Below are positions 35,028-44,205 of a DNA stretch of 64,000 bases, piece after piece. The position numbers and the translations under genes were made by a program. The stretch is taken from contig NZ_JAMYJR010000013.1 of NCBI RefSeq assembly GCF_024137025.1, forward strand, positions 124,001 through 188,000. The letters run 5' to 3'. The notes beneath the pieces are model-generated. The model worked only from the letters and a program-made list of their open reading frames with translations, did not search any database and was not told the DNA's origin. The stretch's first letter is position 1; each line of letters begins with the position of its first letter. This DNA is from Paractinoplanes aksuensis. Lineage in GTDB: Bacteria > Actinomycetota > Actinomycetes > Mycobacteriales > Micromonosporaceae.

Positions 35028-36410
35028 ATGCGGCTCTCCGTGGTGGCTGTGGTGACGGCTCTGGTGGTGGCTCTGGTGCCGGCGGTTCCGGCGCAGGCGG
35101 CGCCGGTGACGATTGCGAACGGGACGCAGTTCACCGATACGTCGGGGGCCGGGGTGCATGCGCACGGTGGTGGCGTGCTCAAGGTCGGCTCGTACTGGTA
35201 CTGGTTCGGGGAGAATCGGAACGCGGACGACACGTTCCGGGCGGTCTCGGTGTATCGGTCGGCTGATCTGCGGACGTGGGAGTTTCGCAACAACGTGCTC
35301 ACGTCGGCGTCGGCGGGGGAGTTGGGCAGCGCGAAGATCGAGCGGCCCAAGGTCGTGTTCAACGCGTCCACCGGGCGGTTCGTCATGTGGATGCACAAAG
35401 AGAACGGCACCGATTACGGCGAGGCCCGGGCGGCTGTCGCCTCATCGAGCACGGTGGACGGCGCGTACACGTATCACGGCAGTTTCCGGCCGTTCAACCA
35501 ATACATGTCGCGGGACATCACCCTCTATGAGGAGGGCGGCGTCGCGTACATGATCTCGGCGGCCGATGAGAACCGGGATCTGCAGATCTATCGGCTCACC
35601 GCCGATTTCCTGCAGGTGGCGTCGCTGGTCGGCAATTTCTGGGACAACGCCACCCGGGAGGCGCCCGCGATGTTCAAACGCAACGGCGTCTATTTCCTGC
35701 TGACTTCCGGCACGTCGGGGTGGAATCCCAACCAGGCCAAGTACGCCACCGCGACCAGCATCAGCGGGCCGTGGTCGGGCTGGACCGATGTTGGTGACTC
35801 CACGACGTTCGGTTCGCAGCCGGCCTTTGTGCTGCCACTTCAGAACGGTTTCCTCTACATGGGTGACCGGTGGGCCGGGGCCTGGTCGGGGCCGGTCAAC
35901 GACTCGCGCTACGTCTGGCTCCCGATCAGCTTCCCGACCAGTACGTCGATGTCACTGACCTGGTATCCGACGATCACGATCGACGCCGCGGCGGGCACGG
36001 TCACCGGCAATCCGGCCACCTATTACCGCGTCACCAATCGGGGCAGCGGCAAGGTGATGGACGTGGTCAGCGCCTCGATGGCCGACAACGCCGAGGTCAA
36101 GCAGTACGCGTGGAACGGCGGCGGGAACCAGCGGTTCGAGTTCCGCGACGCCGGCAGCGGCTACTACCAGGTCATCGCCCAGCACAGCGGCAAGTGCGTC
36201 GATGTCGCGTCCGCCTCCACCGCCGATGGTGCCAACATCATCCAGTACACGTGCGGCAACGGCGCCAACCAGCAGTGGCAGCTGGCGTCCGACGGCACGC
36301 TGCGAGCTCGGCACAGCGGCAAGTGCCTGGACGTGGCGGCCGACGGCACCGACCTGCGGCAGAACGCCTGCGGCACAGCCACTAACCAAACATGGACCCG
36401 GAGTTCCTGA
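35028..36410 (+). CDS. secreted GH43-like glycosidase with ricin B-type lectin domain
   Basis: 460 aa with a signal peptide (RLSVVAVVTALVVALVPAVPAQA). The catalytic domain (about 25-315) has a five-blade beta-propeller look with VHAHGGGVLKVGSYWYWFGEN, SRDITLYEE and REAPAMFKRNGVYFLLTSG, as in GH43 exo-1,3-galactanases. The C-terminal 130 residues are a ricin-type trefoil with repeated QW-like elements (GGGNQRFEFR, GANQQWQLA, ATNQTWT) that would bind galactose- or arabinan-type sugars. Exact substrate is not certain. The 3' end overlaps the convergent glycosyltransferase gene by 29 nt. Confidence 0.8.
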   Translation: MRLSVVAVVTALVVALVPAVPAQAAPVTIANGTQFTDTSGAGVHAHGGGVLKVGSYWYWFGENRNADDTFRAVSVYRSADLRTWEFRNNVLTSASAGELGSAKIERPKVVFNASTGRFVMWMHKENGTDYGEARAAVASSSTVDGAYTYHGSFRPFNQYMSRDITLYEEGGVAYMISAADENRDLQIYRLTADFLQVASLVGNFWDNATREAPAMFKRNGVYFLLTSGTSGWNPNQAKYATATSISGPWSGWTDVGDSTTFGSQPAFVLPLQNGFLYMGDRWAGAWSGPVNDSRYVWLPISFPTSTSMSLTWYPTITIDAAAGTVTGNPATYYRVTNRGSGKVMDVVSASMADNAEVKQYAWNGGGNQRFEFRDAGSGYYQVIAQHSGKCVDVASASTADGANIIQYTCGNGANQQWQLASDGTLRARHSGKCLDVAADGTDLRQNACGTATNQTWTRSS

Positions 36411-37194
36411 CCCGCTGCCAGCCGGTCGGGGTGTGTTCGATGGCGCCGGCCTCGGCGAAGGCGTCGAGCCAGCCCTGCATCGGCCAGAAGCCCCAGCGGG
36501 CCGCGAACAGGCGGCCGTTGCGCAGGATGTCGTCGAGGTGCTGCCACGGCGGGGACGACGTCGGGTGGTACTGGTGGTAGGCGTGGGCGCCGCCGACCCA
36601 GACCAGGGGGACGGCGGCCTTGCGGGCGGTCCAGGCCAGGTCGGTGTCCTCGCCGCCGTAACCCTCGTAGGCCTCGTCGAAGCCGCCCAGCGCTTCCCAG
36701 GTCGGTGCGGTCACGGCGAACGAGAGCGACCAGAACAACCGGTAGTCGTCCGGCCCGGCCACGACGGTCTCGCCGGGTGGCGGGGCCGGACGGGCCGGGT
36801 GCGGCGCGGTGAGAGCGGGCAGCGCGTCCACACGAGAGGGAGTCACACCGGAACGTAGGTACGTGACTGGGCCGCACAGCAGGGCGTCCGGGTGGGCGCC
36901 GGCCGCGGAGCGGTAGCGCGCGAGCAGCTCGGGCCCCGGGAGGCAGTCGGCGTCGAGGAAGACCAGCAGGTCGGCGGCCCCGGCCGCGCGGGCGCCCTCG
37001 TTGCGCCCGGCGGCCAGCCGCATGCCGTGCGGGCCGGGTGGCACGTGCCGCACCACGGCGCCGGAGAACGGTGGCGGGGGCTCGGCATCGAGCCAGACGA
37101 CTACCCGGCGTACGGGAACGCTCTGGAGAAATGCCTGTTGGCGGCGCACATGGTCGAGCCGGGCCTCGGAGCAGAGCGTGATGACGGCGGTCAT
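36382..37194 (-). CDS. family 2 glycosyltransferase
   Basis: 270 aa from the ATG at 37194. It keeps the GT-A features: LLVFLDADCLPG with the DxD-like DAD, GRNEGARAAGA before it, and the C-terminal GGFDEAYEGYGGEDTDLAW typical of Glyco_transf_7C acceptor regions. It is the last gene of a four-gene leftward operon; its start overlaps the preceding stop (ATGA at 37191-37194). It lacks membrane helices, so it is likely cytoplasmic, acting on a lipid-linked or nucleotide-sugar-built glycan. Donor and acceptor unknown. Confidence 0.8.
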   Translation of the reverse strand: MTAVITLCSEARLDHVRRQQAFLQSVPVRRVVVWLDAEPPPPFSGAVVRHVPPGPHGMRLAAGRNEGARAAGAADLLVFLDADCLPGPELLARYRSAAGAHPDALLCGPVTYLRSGVTPSRVDALPALTAPHPARPAPPPGETVVAGPDDYRLFWSLSFAVTAPTWEALGGFDEAYEGYGGEDTDLAWTARKAAVPLVWVGGAHAYHQYHPTSSPPWQHLDDILRNGRLFAARWGFWPMQGWLDAFAEAGAIEHTPTGWQRVRNSGSMFG

Positions 37195-38156
37195 GGGCCC
37201 ACCTGTGCGATCGTGTCGGCGGCCCGGCGGGCGGCCCCGCTGACCTCCCACTGGGTCCAGTCGGGGCGCAGCGAGCGGGCCCGGTCGAGCACCGCGGGCC
37301 AGGCGCCGGTGCCGGGCCAGGCCGGTTCGACCACGGCGAGCCGGCGGGCGGTGAGGATGCGGCCGGTGGCGACCTGCTCGTCGAACGGGCGGGGCTGCGG
37401 GACGATCACCGCCCGGGCGCCGGCCGCGGCGAGGTCGGCGATGCTGTTCTGGCCGGCCGCGGCGACGACGACCTCGGCCCGTTGCAGCGCCTCCCACGGG
37501 TCGTCGACCCAGGTCGACGCCGTGCCGCCGGCCCGCTGCCAGTGCGTGCCGGGAGTGGCGGCGGCGGCTGCGGCCAGGTCGCTCTCGGCCACGCCGCCGC
37601 CCAGCACGAGCACTGTGCCGGGGTCAGGAGAGATTTCCCGCGTACGACCGTCGAAGCGCGAGATACCGCCGACCTCGACGATCTTGCCCGCCATATGAGA
37701 GCGGTGCACGCCCGCGGGCCACGGCGCCAGCACGCGGGTCGCGGATGCGTAGGCGAGCCGGTGCGGATCGTCGCTGCGGTCGCCGGGCTGGGTGACGACC
37801 ACCGTGGGGACGCCCAGCAATCGTACGAAAAGGGCGACTTCGACCGACACGTCGATCACGAATCGGTCGAAGCGCCGGTCCGCGACCGCCGCCGCGATGG
37901 TCGCCAGGCGGCGCGCGTGCCCGGCGTGCCCGAGCGGCGCCCAGTGCAGCAGCCCGCCCACGGTCGGGTCGGCCCCGGCCGGATCCCCGTCGTCGTCGCG
38001 ATCGAGCTGCATCCAGGTCGTCGCCGGCGGCAAGCTTCTCGGCGGCGGCATCGAGCTGAAGACGACCACCTCGCCCGGCAGGTGCGGGCGCACCGCGCGG
38101 AAGCGGGTCAGGTGCCCGGCGCCGTGGTGGTGGACGTACCAACCGGTCAGACCCAT
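37191..38156 (-). CDS. glycosyltransferase with MurG-like C-terminal half
   Basis: 321 aa. The N-terminus WYVHHHGAGHLTRFRAV resembles the glycine-rich acceptor loop of GT-B enzymes such as MurG. The C-terminal half shows VLVLGGGVAE and AEVVVAAAGQNSIADLAAAGARAVIVPQPRPFDEQ, the nucleotide-sugar binding loop of family 28. It overlaps both neighbours (10 nt with the family 4 enzyme, 4 nt with the GT2), so the operon is tightly coupled. A monoglycosyltransferase of a surface glycan is the likely role. Confidence 0.75.
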   Translation of the reverse strand: MGLTGWYVHHHGAGHLTRFRAVRPHLPGEVVVFSSMPPPRSLPPATTWMQLDRDDDGDPAGADPTVGGLLHWAPLGHAGHARRLATIAAAVADRRFDRFVIDVSVEVALFVRLLGVPTVVVTQPGDRSDDPHRLAYASATRVLAPWPAGVHRSHMAGKIVEVGGISRFDGRTREISPDPGTVLVLGGGVAESDLAAAAAATPGTHWQRAGGTASTWVDDPWEALQRAEVVVAAAGQNSIADLAAAGARAVIVPQPRPFDEQVATGRILTARRLAVVEPAWPGTGAWPAVLDRARSLRPDWTQWEVSGAARRAADTIAQVGP

Positions 38157-39238
38157 GCGCCCGCTCCGGCCAGGTCGAAGACGGTCTCGAGCTCAGCCGC
38201 GCGGTGCTCGAGCGAGAAGCGGGACACGGCCTCGGCCCGGGTCCGCCGCCGGTCGCCCGTGTGGGCCAGGTGCTCGGCCGCCCGGGCCAGGGCTTCGGCG
38301 TCGCCCATCGGCACGAGCCGGACCGCGGACGCGGTGCCCGCGACCTCGCCGATGCCGCCCGTGTCGAAGGCCGCGACCGGTGTGCCGGTGGCCAGCGCCT
38401 CGGCCACGACCAGGCCGAACGGCTCCGGCCAGAGCGGGGTGACCAGGGCGCAGGCGCTGCCGCCGACGAGGTCGGCGAGTTCGGGCCGGCCGAGCGGGCC
38501 GAGGTAGTCGGCGCCGTGGCCCAGGTAGGGGCGGATGTGCTGCTGGAAGTACGGGACGTCACCCACGCGGCCCGCGATCCGCAGCGTCCGGCCGGTGCGC
38601 CGGGCCGCCTCCACCGCGACGTGGACGCCCTTCTCGGGCACGATCCGTCCGAACCAGACGAGGTCGCGGCCGCCGGGCCCGAGCCGCCAGCGGGTGGCGT
38701 CGATGGCGTTGGGCATCACCCGGGCCTCGACGCCGTGCTCCCGCCATTCGGCCGCGGTGTGGGCGCTGACCGCGAACACGCGTCCGCGGTGCTCGGGCGC
38801 GCCGGCCGCCGCCACCAGCCGGGGCAGCGGCGGGGTGTGCAGCGTGGTCACCATGGGCACGCCGAGCCGTTCGGCCCAGGTCAGCGGCTGTGGGTGCAGG
38901 CTGTGGTTGTCGACCAGGTCGATCGAGCCGGCGTGGCGCCGGATGAAGTCGAGGGCCGACTCCAGGGCCGGCAGGGCCCGCTCGAGGTGCCCGGGCGGGA
39001 ACGTGGAGTCGGTGGCCTCGCGCTCGTCGGGCCAGACGACGGCGGGCAGCCGGAACTCGGCCGGGGCGTCCTCCTGGAACTGCGAGCCCTCGACCGCGCA
39101 CAGCAGCACGCGGTGACCGCGGGCGCGCAGCATCCGGACGCGGTCCCACACCATGGCCTCGAGGCCGCCCGCGTGCGGTTCCCGGATCGGGTGGCGCAGC
39201 GGCGCGATGACGGCGATCGTCCGGGGCCGGGTGCTCAT
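38147..39238 (-). CDS. family 4 (GT-B) glycosyltransferase
   Basis: 363 aa from the ATG at 39238. N-terminal GT-B half: HAGGLEAMVWDRVRMLRARGH and LVDNHSLHPQPLTWAERLG. C-terminal half: LVWFGRIVPEKGVHVAVEAA and the family 4 E-x7-E region WPEPFGLVVAEALATGTPVAAF. All the usual retaining GT4 features are present. It overlaps the upstream gene stop by four nt (ATGA) and the downstream start by ten nt. Role in the same glycan as its neighbours is inferred. Confidence 0.85.
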   Translation of the reverse strand: MSTRPRTIAVIAPLRHPIREPHAGGLEAMVWDRVRMLRARGHRVLLCAVEGSQFQEDAPAEFRLPAVVWPDEREATDSTFPPGHLERALPALESALDFIRRHAGSIDLVDNHSLHPQPLTWAERLGVPMVTTLHTPPLPRLVAAAGAPEHRGRVFAVSAHTAAEWREHGVEARVMPNAIDATRWRLGPGGRDLVWFGRIVPEKGVHVAVEAARRTGRTLRIAGRVGDVPYFQQHIRPYLGHGADYLGPLGRPELADLVGGSACALVTPLWPEPFGLVVAEALATGTPVAAFDTGGIGEVAGTASAVRLVPMGDAEALARAAEHLAHTGDRRRTRAEAVSRFSLEHRAAELETVFDLAGAGAWV

Positions 39239-40317
39239 GCGACCCGCTCGTAGAGGGCGGTGTGAGCGTCGGTGATCGCGGCGGCCCCGGTGATGCGCTG
39301 CCGGCGCCGGTCGGCCACCCGGGCCGCGCGGGCGGTCGAACCCGGACGGGGGGACTCGGAGAGCAACCGCCGCACGGCCCCGGCCAGCGCGGCGCTGTCG
39401 CCGGCCGCGAAGACCGCGAAGTCGTCCGGATGCTGTTCGCCCACGAAACCGACGGGCGGTCCGGCCACCGGGACGCCGAGGTCCCAGCACAGCTCGGCCC
39501 AGCCGGAGTGGGTGCCGGTGCGGTACGGCAGCACGGCCACGTCGAGGTCGGCGATGGACCGGGCGAGGGCGTCGTCGTCGAGCCGCTCGGTCCGGCGCAG
39601 CTCGGCCGCCGGGTGCCTGGTGACCAGGGCGGTGACCAGGTCGCGGACGGCCTCGTCGCGAACGCGTTCGTTGACGTGGACGCGGGCCGTGGCCGGGATG
39701 CCGTGCGCGCGGAGCCGGTCGACGGCGTCGAGCAGCGTCGCGACGGCGCGGACGGCGTCGGTGCCGGGGCGGATGTCCCGCAGGTGCACGCCGAGCACGT
39801 ACGGATCCGAAGGCGTGCCGGTCGGGGCGTACGCGTCGAGCGGGAGCACGTGCGGATGCGGGATCACTTCGGCCGTACGCCCCCAGCGCCTCTCGATCGT
39901 GGCCGCCGCCCCCGGGGTCAGGGTGACCAGGCCGTCGGCCGCCCGGACGAGGACGTCGAGGTGCTCGAGGTGCGGCCGCTGGTCGACCAGCTGCGGGTTC
40001 TCCAGGTCGTGCAGCGTGTAGACGAGCGGGCGGCCGCCGGCCCGCAGCGCCCGGACGAGCGAGCGCAGGTGCCCGGTGGCGTACGACTCCGTTCCGAAGT
40101 GCACGTGCATGACGTCGAAGCGTTCCGCGTGGGCGGTGACCCAGGCGGCGTCGAACATGACGGGCGGCCACCAGCGCCCGTCCGGAGCGCCCGGCGGCGG
40201 CGGGTCGGGCAGCAGGCCGACCCGGGCCCCGGCCAGCGCGTGCCGGACGTACAGGTGGCCGGCCGGGATCGAGGCCACCCGTAAGGTGGACAGGGCGGGT
40301 GCGGCGACAAGCGTCAT
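39235..40317 (-). CDS. glycosyltransferase (GT-B, family 4-like), first gene of the leftward operon
   Basis: 360 aa. HVHFGTESYATGHLRSLVRAL and LVYTLHDLENPQLVDQ form the N-terminal half; TGTHSGWAELCWDLGVPVAGPPVGFV holds the region equivalent to the donor-binding loop, although the usual E-x7-E is only partly recognisable. It starts at an ATG at 40317 and its stop overlaps the next start (ATGA at 39235-39238). It diverges from the WcbI gene across a 162-nt region that must contain promoters for both operons. Confidence 0.7.
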   Translation of the reverse strand: MTLVAAPALSTLRVASIPAGHLYVRHALAGARVGLLPDPPPPGAPDGRWWPPVMFDAAWVTAHAERFDVMHVHFGTESYATGHLRSLVRALRAGGRPLVYTLHDLENPQLVDQRPHLEHLDVLVRAADGLVTLTPGAAATIERRWGRTAEVIPHPHVLPLDAYAPTGTPSDPYVLGVHLRDIRPGTDAVRAVATLLDAVDRLRAHGIPATARVHVNERVRDEAVRDLVTALVTRHPAAELRRTERLDDDALARSIADLDVAVLPYRTGTHSGWAELCWDLGVPVAGPPVGFVGEQHPDDFAVFAAGDSAALAGAVRRLLSESPRPGSTARAARVADRRRQRITGAAAITDAHTALYERVA

Positions 40318-40388
40318 CGGGGCGTCCTCGAGGTCGGTCGGGCAGGTGCGACCGACGCGAACTCAGGGGCTTGTCGAGAGGGTCGGCA

Positions 40389-40421
40389 GGGGTATTCCCT
40401 TGCCCTGCGGCAAGTAACCCC
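40389..40421. promoter_or_regulatory. composite stem-loop in the divergent glycan promoter region
   Basis: GGGGT (40389-40393) pairs with ACCCC (40417-40421), enclosing CTTGCC (40399-40404) paired with GGCAAG (40409-40414). It lies between the two divergent glycosyltransferase operons and is the only dyad I see there. It may be an operator or leader structure. Confidence 0.35.
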
Positions 40422-40479
40422 AAGATCGCTGAGAAGATTCCGACACCATGAGACGGCCCCGACGGGGTACTGCGACGGC

Positions 40480-41388
40480 ATGGCAGCAGCGCAACCCGAC
40501 CCCCGGACCAGGCACTACGGGGTCTTCTACGGTCTCGACGAGCCCACCGGCGACGGCCCGGTGGCCCTGGTCATCGGCAACTGCCAGGCCGAATCGCTGC
40601 GACTCATGCTCGACGGGGGCGAGCTGCGGACCGTGCGGCTGCCGCCCGTCCACGAACTCGTCGCGGACGACCTGCCGCACCTCGCCCGCTGGCTGGCCCG
40701 GACGACGCTGCTGATCACCCAGCCGATCCGCGACGACTACCGCGGCCTGCCGCTCGGCTCGGCCCAGCTGCGGGAACCACTCGGCCGCGGCGCTCTGACC
40801 GTGCGGGTGCCGGTGATCCGTTTCGCCGGCCTCTACCCGGCCCACGCCATCGTGCGGCCGCCCTCCGACCCGAGCCTCGTGCCGCCGGTCGTCGCCTATC
40901 ACGACCTGCGGTTTCTCGCCCAGGCGGCCGGGCTCCGGCTTTCGCCGTTGCAGGTTCCGGCCGTACGGGCCATCGCCGAGCACTCCCTGGAGCAGCTGCG
41001 CTCGCGGGAGGTCGCGCACGGCACGGTGATCGTCTCCGACCTGTTCGCGGCGCCGTCGTTCGCGTTGATGCGCACGCTCAACCACCCCGGCAACCCGGTC
41101 TGGGCGGTGCTGGCCGCGCGCGTCCGAGCCGCCCTGGGCCTGTCCGAGCACGTCGTCGATCCGGGGCGGCCGCTGCTCGACTCCGTCCACGCGCCCCGCG
41201 AGGCGGCCGTCCTCGAAGCCTGGGAGATCGACGACCAGGAACGCCCGCACTGGGTGGTCGGCGGCAATGTCGTCGAGACCGAAGCCGTACGGGAAGAGCA
41301 TTTGATCTGGTACGAACGGCATCCCGATGCGGTGCAGGCCGGGCTGAACCGGCACGCGGACGCGCTGCGACTGCTGGGTGCGGCATGA
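40480..41388 (+). CDS. WcbI-domain polysaccharide biosynthesis protein
   Basis: 302 aa from the ATG at 40480. It opens with VALVIGNCQAESLRLML, the signature of the WcbI domain, a GDSL/SGNH-like fold found in capsule clusters such as that of Burkholderia (wcbI), where it is linked to capsule assembly. Further conserved-looking elements are LLITQPIRDDYRGLPLG and RFAGLYPAHAIV. No signal peptide. Its stop overlaps the next start (ATGA at 41385-41388). Its enzymatic role remains uncertain even in the founding family. Confidence 0.7.
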   Translation: MAAAQPDPRTRHYGVFYGLDEPTGDGPVALVIGNCQAESLRLMLDGGELRTVRLPPVHELVADDLPHLARWLARTTLLITQPIRDDYRGLPLGSAQLREPLGRGALTVRVPVIRFAGLYPAHAIVRPPSDPSLVPPVVAYHDLRFLAQAAGLRLSPLQVPAVRAIAEHSLEQLRSREVAHGTVIVSDLFAAPSFALMRTLNHPGNPVWAVLAARVRAALGLSEHVVDPGRPLLDSVHAPREAAVLEAWEIDDQERPHWVVGGNVVETEAVREEHLIWYERHPDAVQAGLNRHADALRLLGAA

Positions 41389-42365
41389 ACGCGCTGCCGG
41401 CCCTGGCCGTGACCGCGGACGAGCGCCACGGCGTCACCATCGCCGCGCGCGACCTGGCCACCGCGGTGGAAGCGGCCACCGGCGTCCGGCTGGAGGAGGA
41501 TGCCGCCGCCCTGCTCGGCGACCACCCGCCGGAGCGGGCCCACCTGCACTTCACCGACCGGCTCTGGGCCGGCTCGCCGGAGGAGGCGGCCGCGGTCGTC
41601 GAGCGCATCGCGGCCCGGACGGCCCTCACCGTCACCTTCCACGACGTGCCGCAGGCGTCCGACGGCCCGCGCAACCGGCCGCGTCGCACCGACTGTTACG
41701 CCCGCGTGGCCGCGGCCGCCCGCGGGGTGGTCGTCAACAGCCGGCACGAGGCGGCGCACCTGGCCGAGGCCGGCATCGTGCCCCGGGCCCTCGGGGTCGT
41801 TCCGCTGCCCGTCACTCCCGCGCCGCCCGCGCCCCGCCCGCAGAAACGGCATCCCGACGTCGCTGTGCTGGGCTTCTTCTATCCCGGCAAGGGGCACGCG
41901 GAAGTGGCCGACGCCCTGGCCGCGGGGACGCGGCTGACCGTGCTCGGCGGTCCGTCGGCCGGGCACGAGGACGACCTGCGGGCGTTCACCGCGCAGGCCG
42001 CGGCCCGGGGTGTCACGGTCGAGGTGACCGGCTTCGTGCCGGCCGAGGATCTGATCGCGCGGTGCCGGGCGGTCACCGTGCCGGTGGTGGCCCACCGGCA
42101 CTTCTCGGCCTCGGGGTCGCTGGCCACCTGGATCGCCGCCGGTCGCCGGCCCCTGGTCATCGACGGGCGCTACACCCGCGAGATGGCCGAGCTGCGGCCC
42201 GGGACCGTGCACCTCGTCCCGGCCGACGGGCTCGCGGAGGCGCTGGCCGGCGCGTTGGCCGACCCGGGCTCGACGTGGCTGGCCGCCGACGCGGTCACCC
42301 GGCCCCACCTCGACGACACCGCCGAGGCGTACCTGCGCTGGTGGACAGGAGACATCGCATGGTGA
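41385..42365 (+). CDS. glycosyltransferase (GT-B-like)
   Basis: 326 aa, ATG overlapping the WcbI stop. The middle and C-terminal parts carry VAVLGFFYPGKGHAEVADALAAG and VTGFVPAEDLIARCRAVTVPVV, then SASGSLATWIAAGRRPLVIDG, a degenerate form of the GT-B donor loop. The N-terminal half (GVVVNSRHEAAHLAEAG) fits an acceptor domain. The family is not certain. Its last bases overlap the next start by seven nt. It belongs to the three-gene rightward operon. Confidence 0.65.
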   Translation: MNALPALAVTADERHGVTIAARDLATAVEAATGVRLEEDAAALLGDHPPERAHLHFTDRLWAGSPEEAAAVVERIAARTALTVTFHDVPQASDGPRNRPRRTDCYARVAAAARGVVVNSRHEAAHLAEAGIVPRALGVVPLPVTPAPPAPRPQKRHPDVAVLGFFYPGKGHAEVADALAAGTRLTVLGGPSAGHEDDLRAFTAQAAARGVTVEVTGFVPAEDLIARCRAVTVPVVAHRHFSASGSLATWIAAGRRPLVIDGRYTREMAELRPGTVHLVPADGLAEALAGALADPGSTWLAADAVTRPHLDDTAEAYLRWWTGDIAW

Positions 42366-43639
42366 ACGGCCGTTCCGTGCCCGGCAACCAATGGGACCGG
42401 CTGGACGGGATCGAGCCCGAGCAGCCGCCCGCGGTGTCGGTGATCGTCGTGCACTACGAGCAGCAGGCCGAACTCGACCGGACCCTGGCCGCGCTCGGCC
42501 GGCAGACACACCCCGCCGGGCGTACGGAAGTGATCGTGGTCGACGACGGCTCGGCTCAGCCTCCACGGGTGCCGGCCGGGGTGCGGCTGCTGCGCCAGGC
42601 CGACGAGGGGTTCCGCGCGGCGGCGGCCCGCAACCTGGGCGCGTCGGCCGCGAGCGGGGACGTGCTGTGCTTCCTCGACGCCGACACGGTGCCCGAACCC
42701 GAGTATCTGAGCCGCATGGCCCGGCTGCCCGCGCTCGCCCCGGAGGCGGTCGTCGTGGGCCGGCGACGGCACGCCGACCTGGCCGGGCTGCCGGTCGACG
42801 CCCCGGTCGAGCAAGCCGGACCAGCGGCCGAACTGCCCGAACCGCAGTGGTTGCGCGACGGCTACCGGCTCTCCCGCGACCTGCTCGACGCCGACGACCG
42901 GTCCTACCGCTACGTGATCAGCGCCGCGCTGGCCTGCTCCCACTGGTTCTTCGAGCGGGTCGGCGGATTCGACGAGAGCTTCCGGGCGTACGGCGGCGAG
43001 GACTGGGAGTGGGCGTATCGGGCTTGGCGGGCCGGGGCGCTGCTGGCCCACGCGGCCGACGCGGTGGCCTGGCACGACGGGCCGGACTGGGCCGGCCGCG
43101 ACCTGGACGACCCGGCCCGGCGGGCCCGCAAGGACGCCGAGACGCTGCTGCTGACCGACCACATCCCGGTCGCGGGCTCGCGTGGGCGCGGCGTGCGCAG
43201 CGCCGGCGCCGACGTCGTGGTCCGGCTGGCCGCGGCGCCGTCACCCGCGGCGGCGTACGTCTGTGTCGACTCGCTGCTGGCCGTGCTGCCCGCCGCGGTG
43301 GTGTGCGTGCCGCCCGACTACGCGGACCTGTTCGCCGCCGACCAGCGGGTGCTCACCGCGGACGCCGAACCACCACCGTCCCGCGTCGTCATCGACGTGC
43401 CGTCCGCGGTCCGCGTCGACCCGGTAGCCAAGGAACTACGCGAGGCAGTGGCCACAGTGGGCGTCGGCACCCTGGGCACGGTGCTGCTCGGCCCACTCCG
43501 CATCGACTCGGCGCGCGCCCGCTCCCGCCGCACGACCTGGGGCTTCGAGCTCTTCGAGACCCGCGTTCACCCGGACGCCGCCCTGACTCCGCTGGCCGCC
43601 GACCCCGGCCTCGCCGGTTACCTGGGCGGCTGGTCCTGA
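42359..43639 (+). CDS. family 2 glycosyltransferase with extra C-terminal domain
   Basis: 426 aa from the ATG at 42359, overlapping the previous stop. The GT-A domain is clear: VSVIVVHYEQQAELDRTLAAL, EVIVVDDGS, AAAARNLGASAASGDVLCFLDADTVPEPEYL with the DAD metal motif, and GGFDESFRAYGGEDWEWAY. About 150 residues follow (from near 275) with repeated hydrophobic strands (AAYVCVDSLLAVLPAAVVCVPPDYADLF) that do not belong to the usual catalytic core and that I do not recognise. Confidence 0.8.
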   Translation: MVNGRSVPGNQWDRLDGIEPEQPPAVSVIVVHYEQQAELDRTLAALGRQTHPAGRTEVIVVDDGSAQPPRVPAGVRLLRQADEGFRAAAARNLGASAASGDVLCFLDADTVPEPEYLSRMARLPALAPEAVVVGRRRHADLAGLPVDAPVEQAGPAAELPEPQWLRDGYRLSRDLLDADDRSYRYVISAALACSHWFFERVGGFDESFRAYGGEDWEWAYRAWRAGALLAHAADAVAWHDGPDWAGRDLDDPARRARKDAETLLLTDHIPVAGSRGRGVRSAGADVVVRLAAAPSPAAAYVCVDSLLAVLPAAVVCVPPDYADLFAADQRVLTADAEPPPSRVVIDVPSAVRVDPVAKELREAVATVGVGTLGTVLLGPLRIDSARARSRRTTWGFELFETRVHPDAALTPLAADPGLAGYLGGWS

Positions 43640-43644
43640 CCATC

Positions 43645-43658
43645 CGGAGACGTCTCCG
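43645..43658. promoter_or_regulatory. perfect 14-bp palindrome, likely TetR operator
   Basis: CGGAGACGTCTCCG lies 14 nt before the TetR-family ATG, with a possible -10-like region overlapping it (GATAGAAT). Its position suggests autoregulation. Confidence 0.55.
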
Positions 43659-43672
43659 ATAGAATCGCCGGC

Positions 43673-44197
43673 ATGGTTCGTTCGGATGCTCGTGAGAATC
43701 GGGCTCGCATCCTGGCCGCGGCGCGGGCGGCGTTTCTCGAGGACGGGGAGACCTCGATGAACCAGATCGCGCAGCGGGCCGGTGTCGGGCCGGGCACGCT
43801 CTATCGGAACTATCCGAACCGTGAGGCGCTCGTCCTCGACATCTATCAGGACGAGATCGACAAGCTGGCCGACGGGGTCACTGCGCTGCTCGAGGCGCAT
43901 CCGCCGGTCGAGGCGCTGCGGCTCTGGACGCTCGAGCTGGTCGGGGCCATGCGGCAGAAGCACGGCCTGGGCGGGGCGCTCAGCGCGGCGGCCCACCAGT
44001 CCATCACCGAACGGTCGTACGGGCCGGTCATCGCGGCCATCACCCGGCTGCTCGACGCCGGGCGGCAGGCCGGCGCCATTCGCGACGATGTCGAGCCGGG
44101 TGATTTCCTGCAGCTCACCGGCGCCCTGTGGCGGGCCGCGCCGGACCGCACCGAACCCATCCTGGGGCTGGTGCTAGACGGTCTGGCCCGGGGCTGA
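43673..44197 (+). CDS. TetR-family transcriptional regulator
   Basis: 174 aa. The N-terminal helix-turn-helix is typical (ARILAAARAAFLEDGETSMNQIAQRAGVGPGTLYRNYPNREALVLDIY, residues about 12-55). The ligand domain is short and helical, in the SBP56/TetR_C33-like style. No transporter or enzyme gene that it would obviously control lies beside it: upstream are glycosyltransferases (same strand), downstream is the convergent cold-shock gene. The palindrome upstream suggests it represses itself. Confidence 0.85.
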   Translation: MVRSDARENRARILAAARAAFLEDGETSMNQIAQRAGVGPGTLYRNYPNREALVLDIYQDEIDKLADGVTALLEAHPPVEALRLWTLELVGAMRQKHGLGGALSAAAHQSITERSYGPVIAAITRLLDAGRQAGAIRDDVEPGDFLQLTGALWRAAPDRTEPILGLVLDGLARG

Positions 44198-44205
44198 GAA
44201 CGCGA

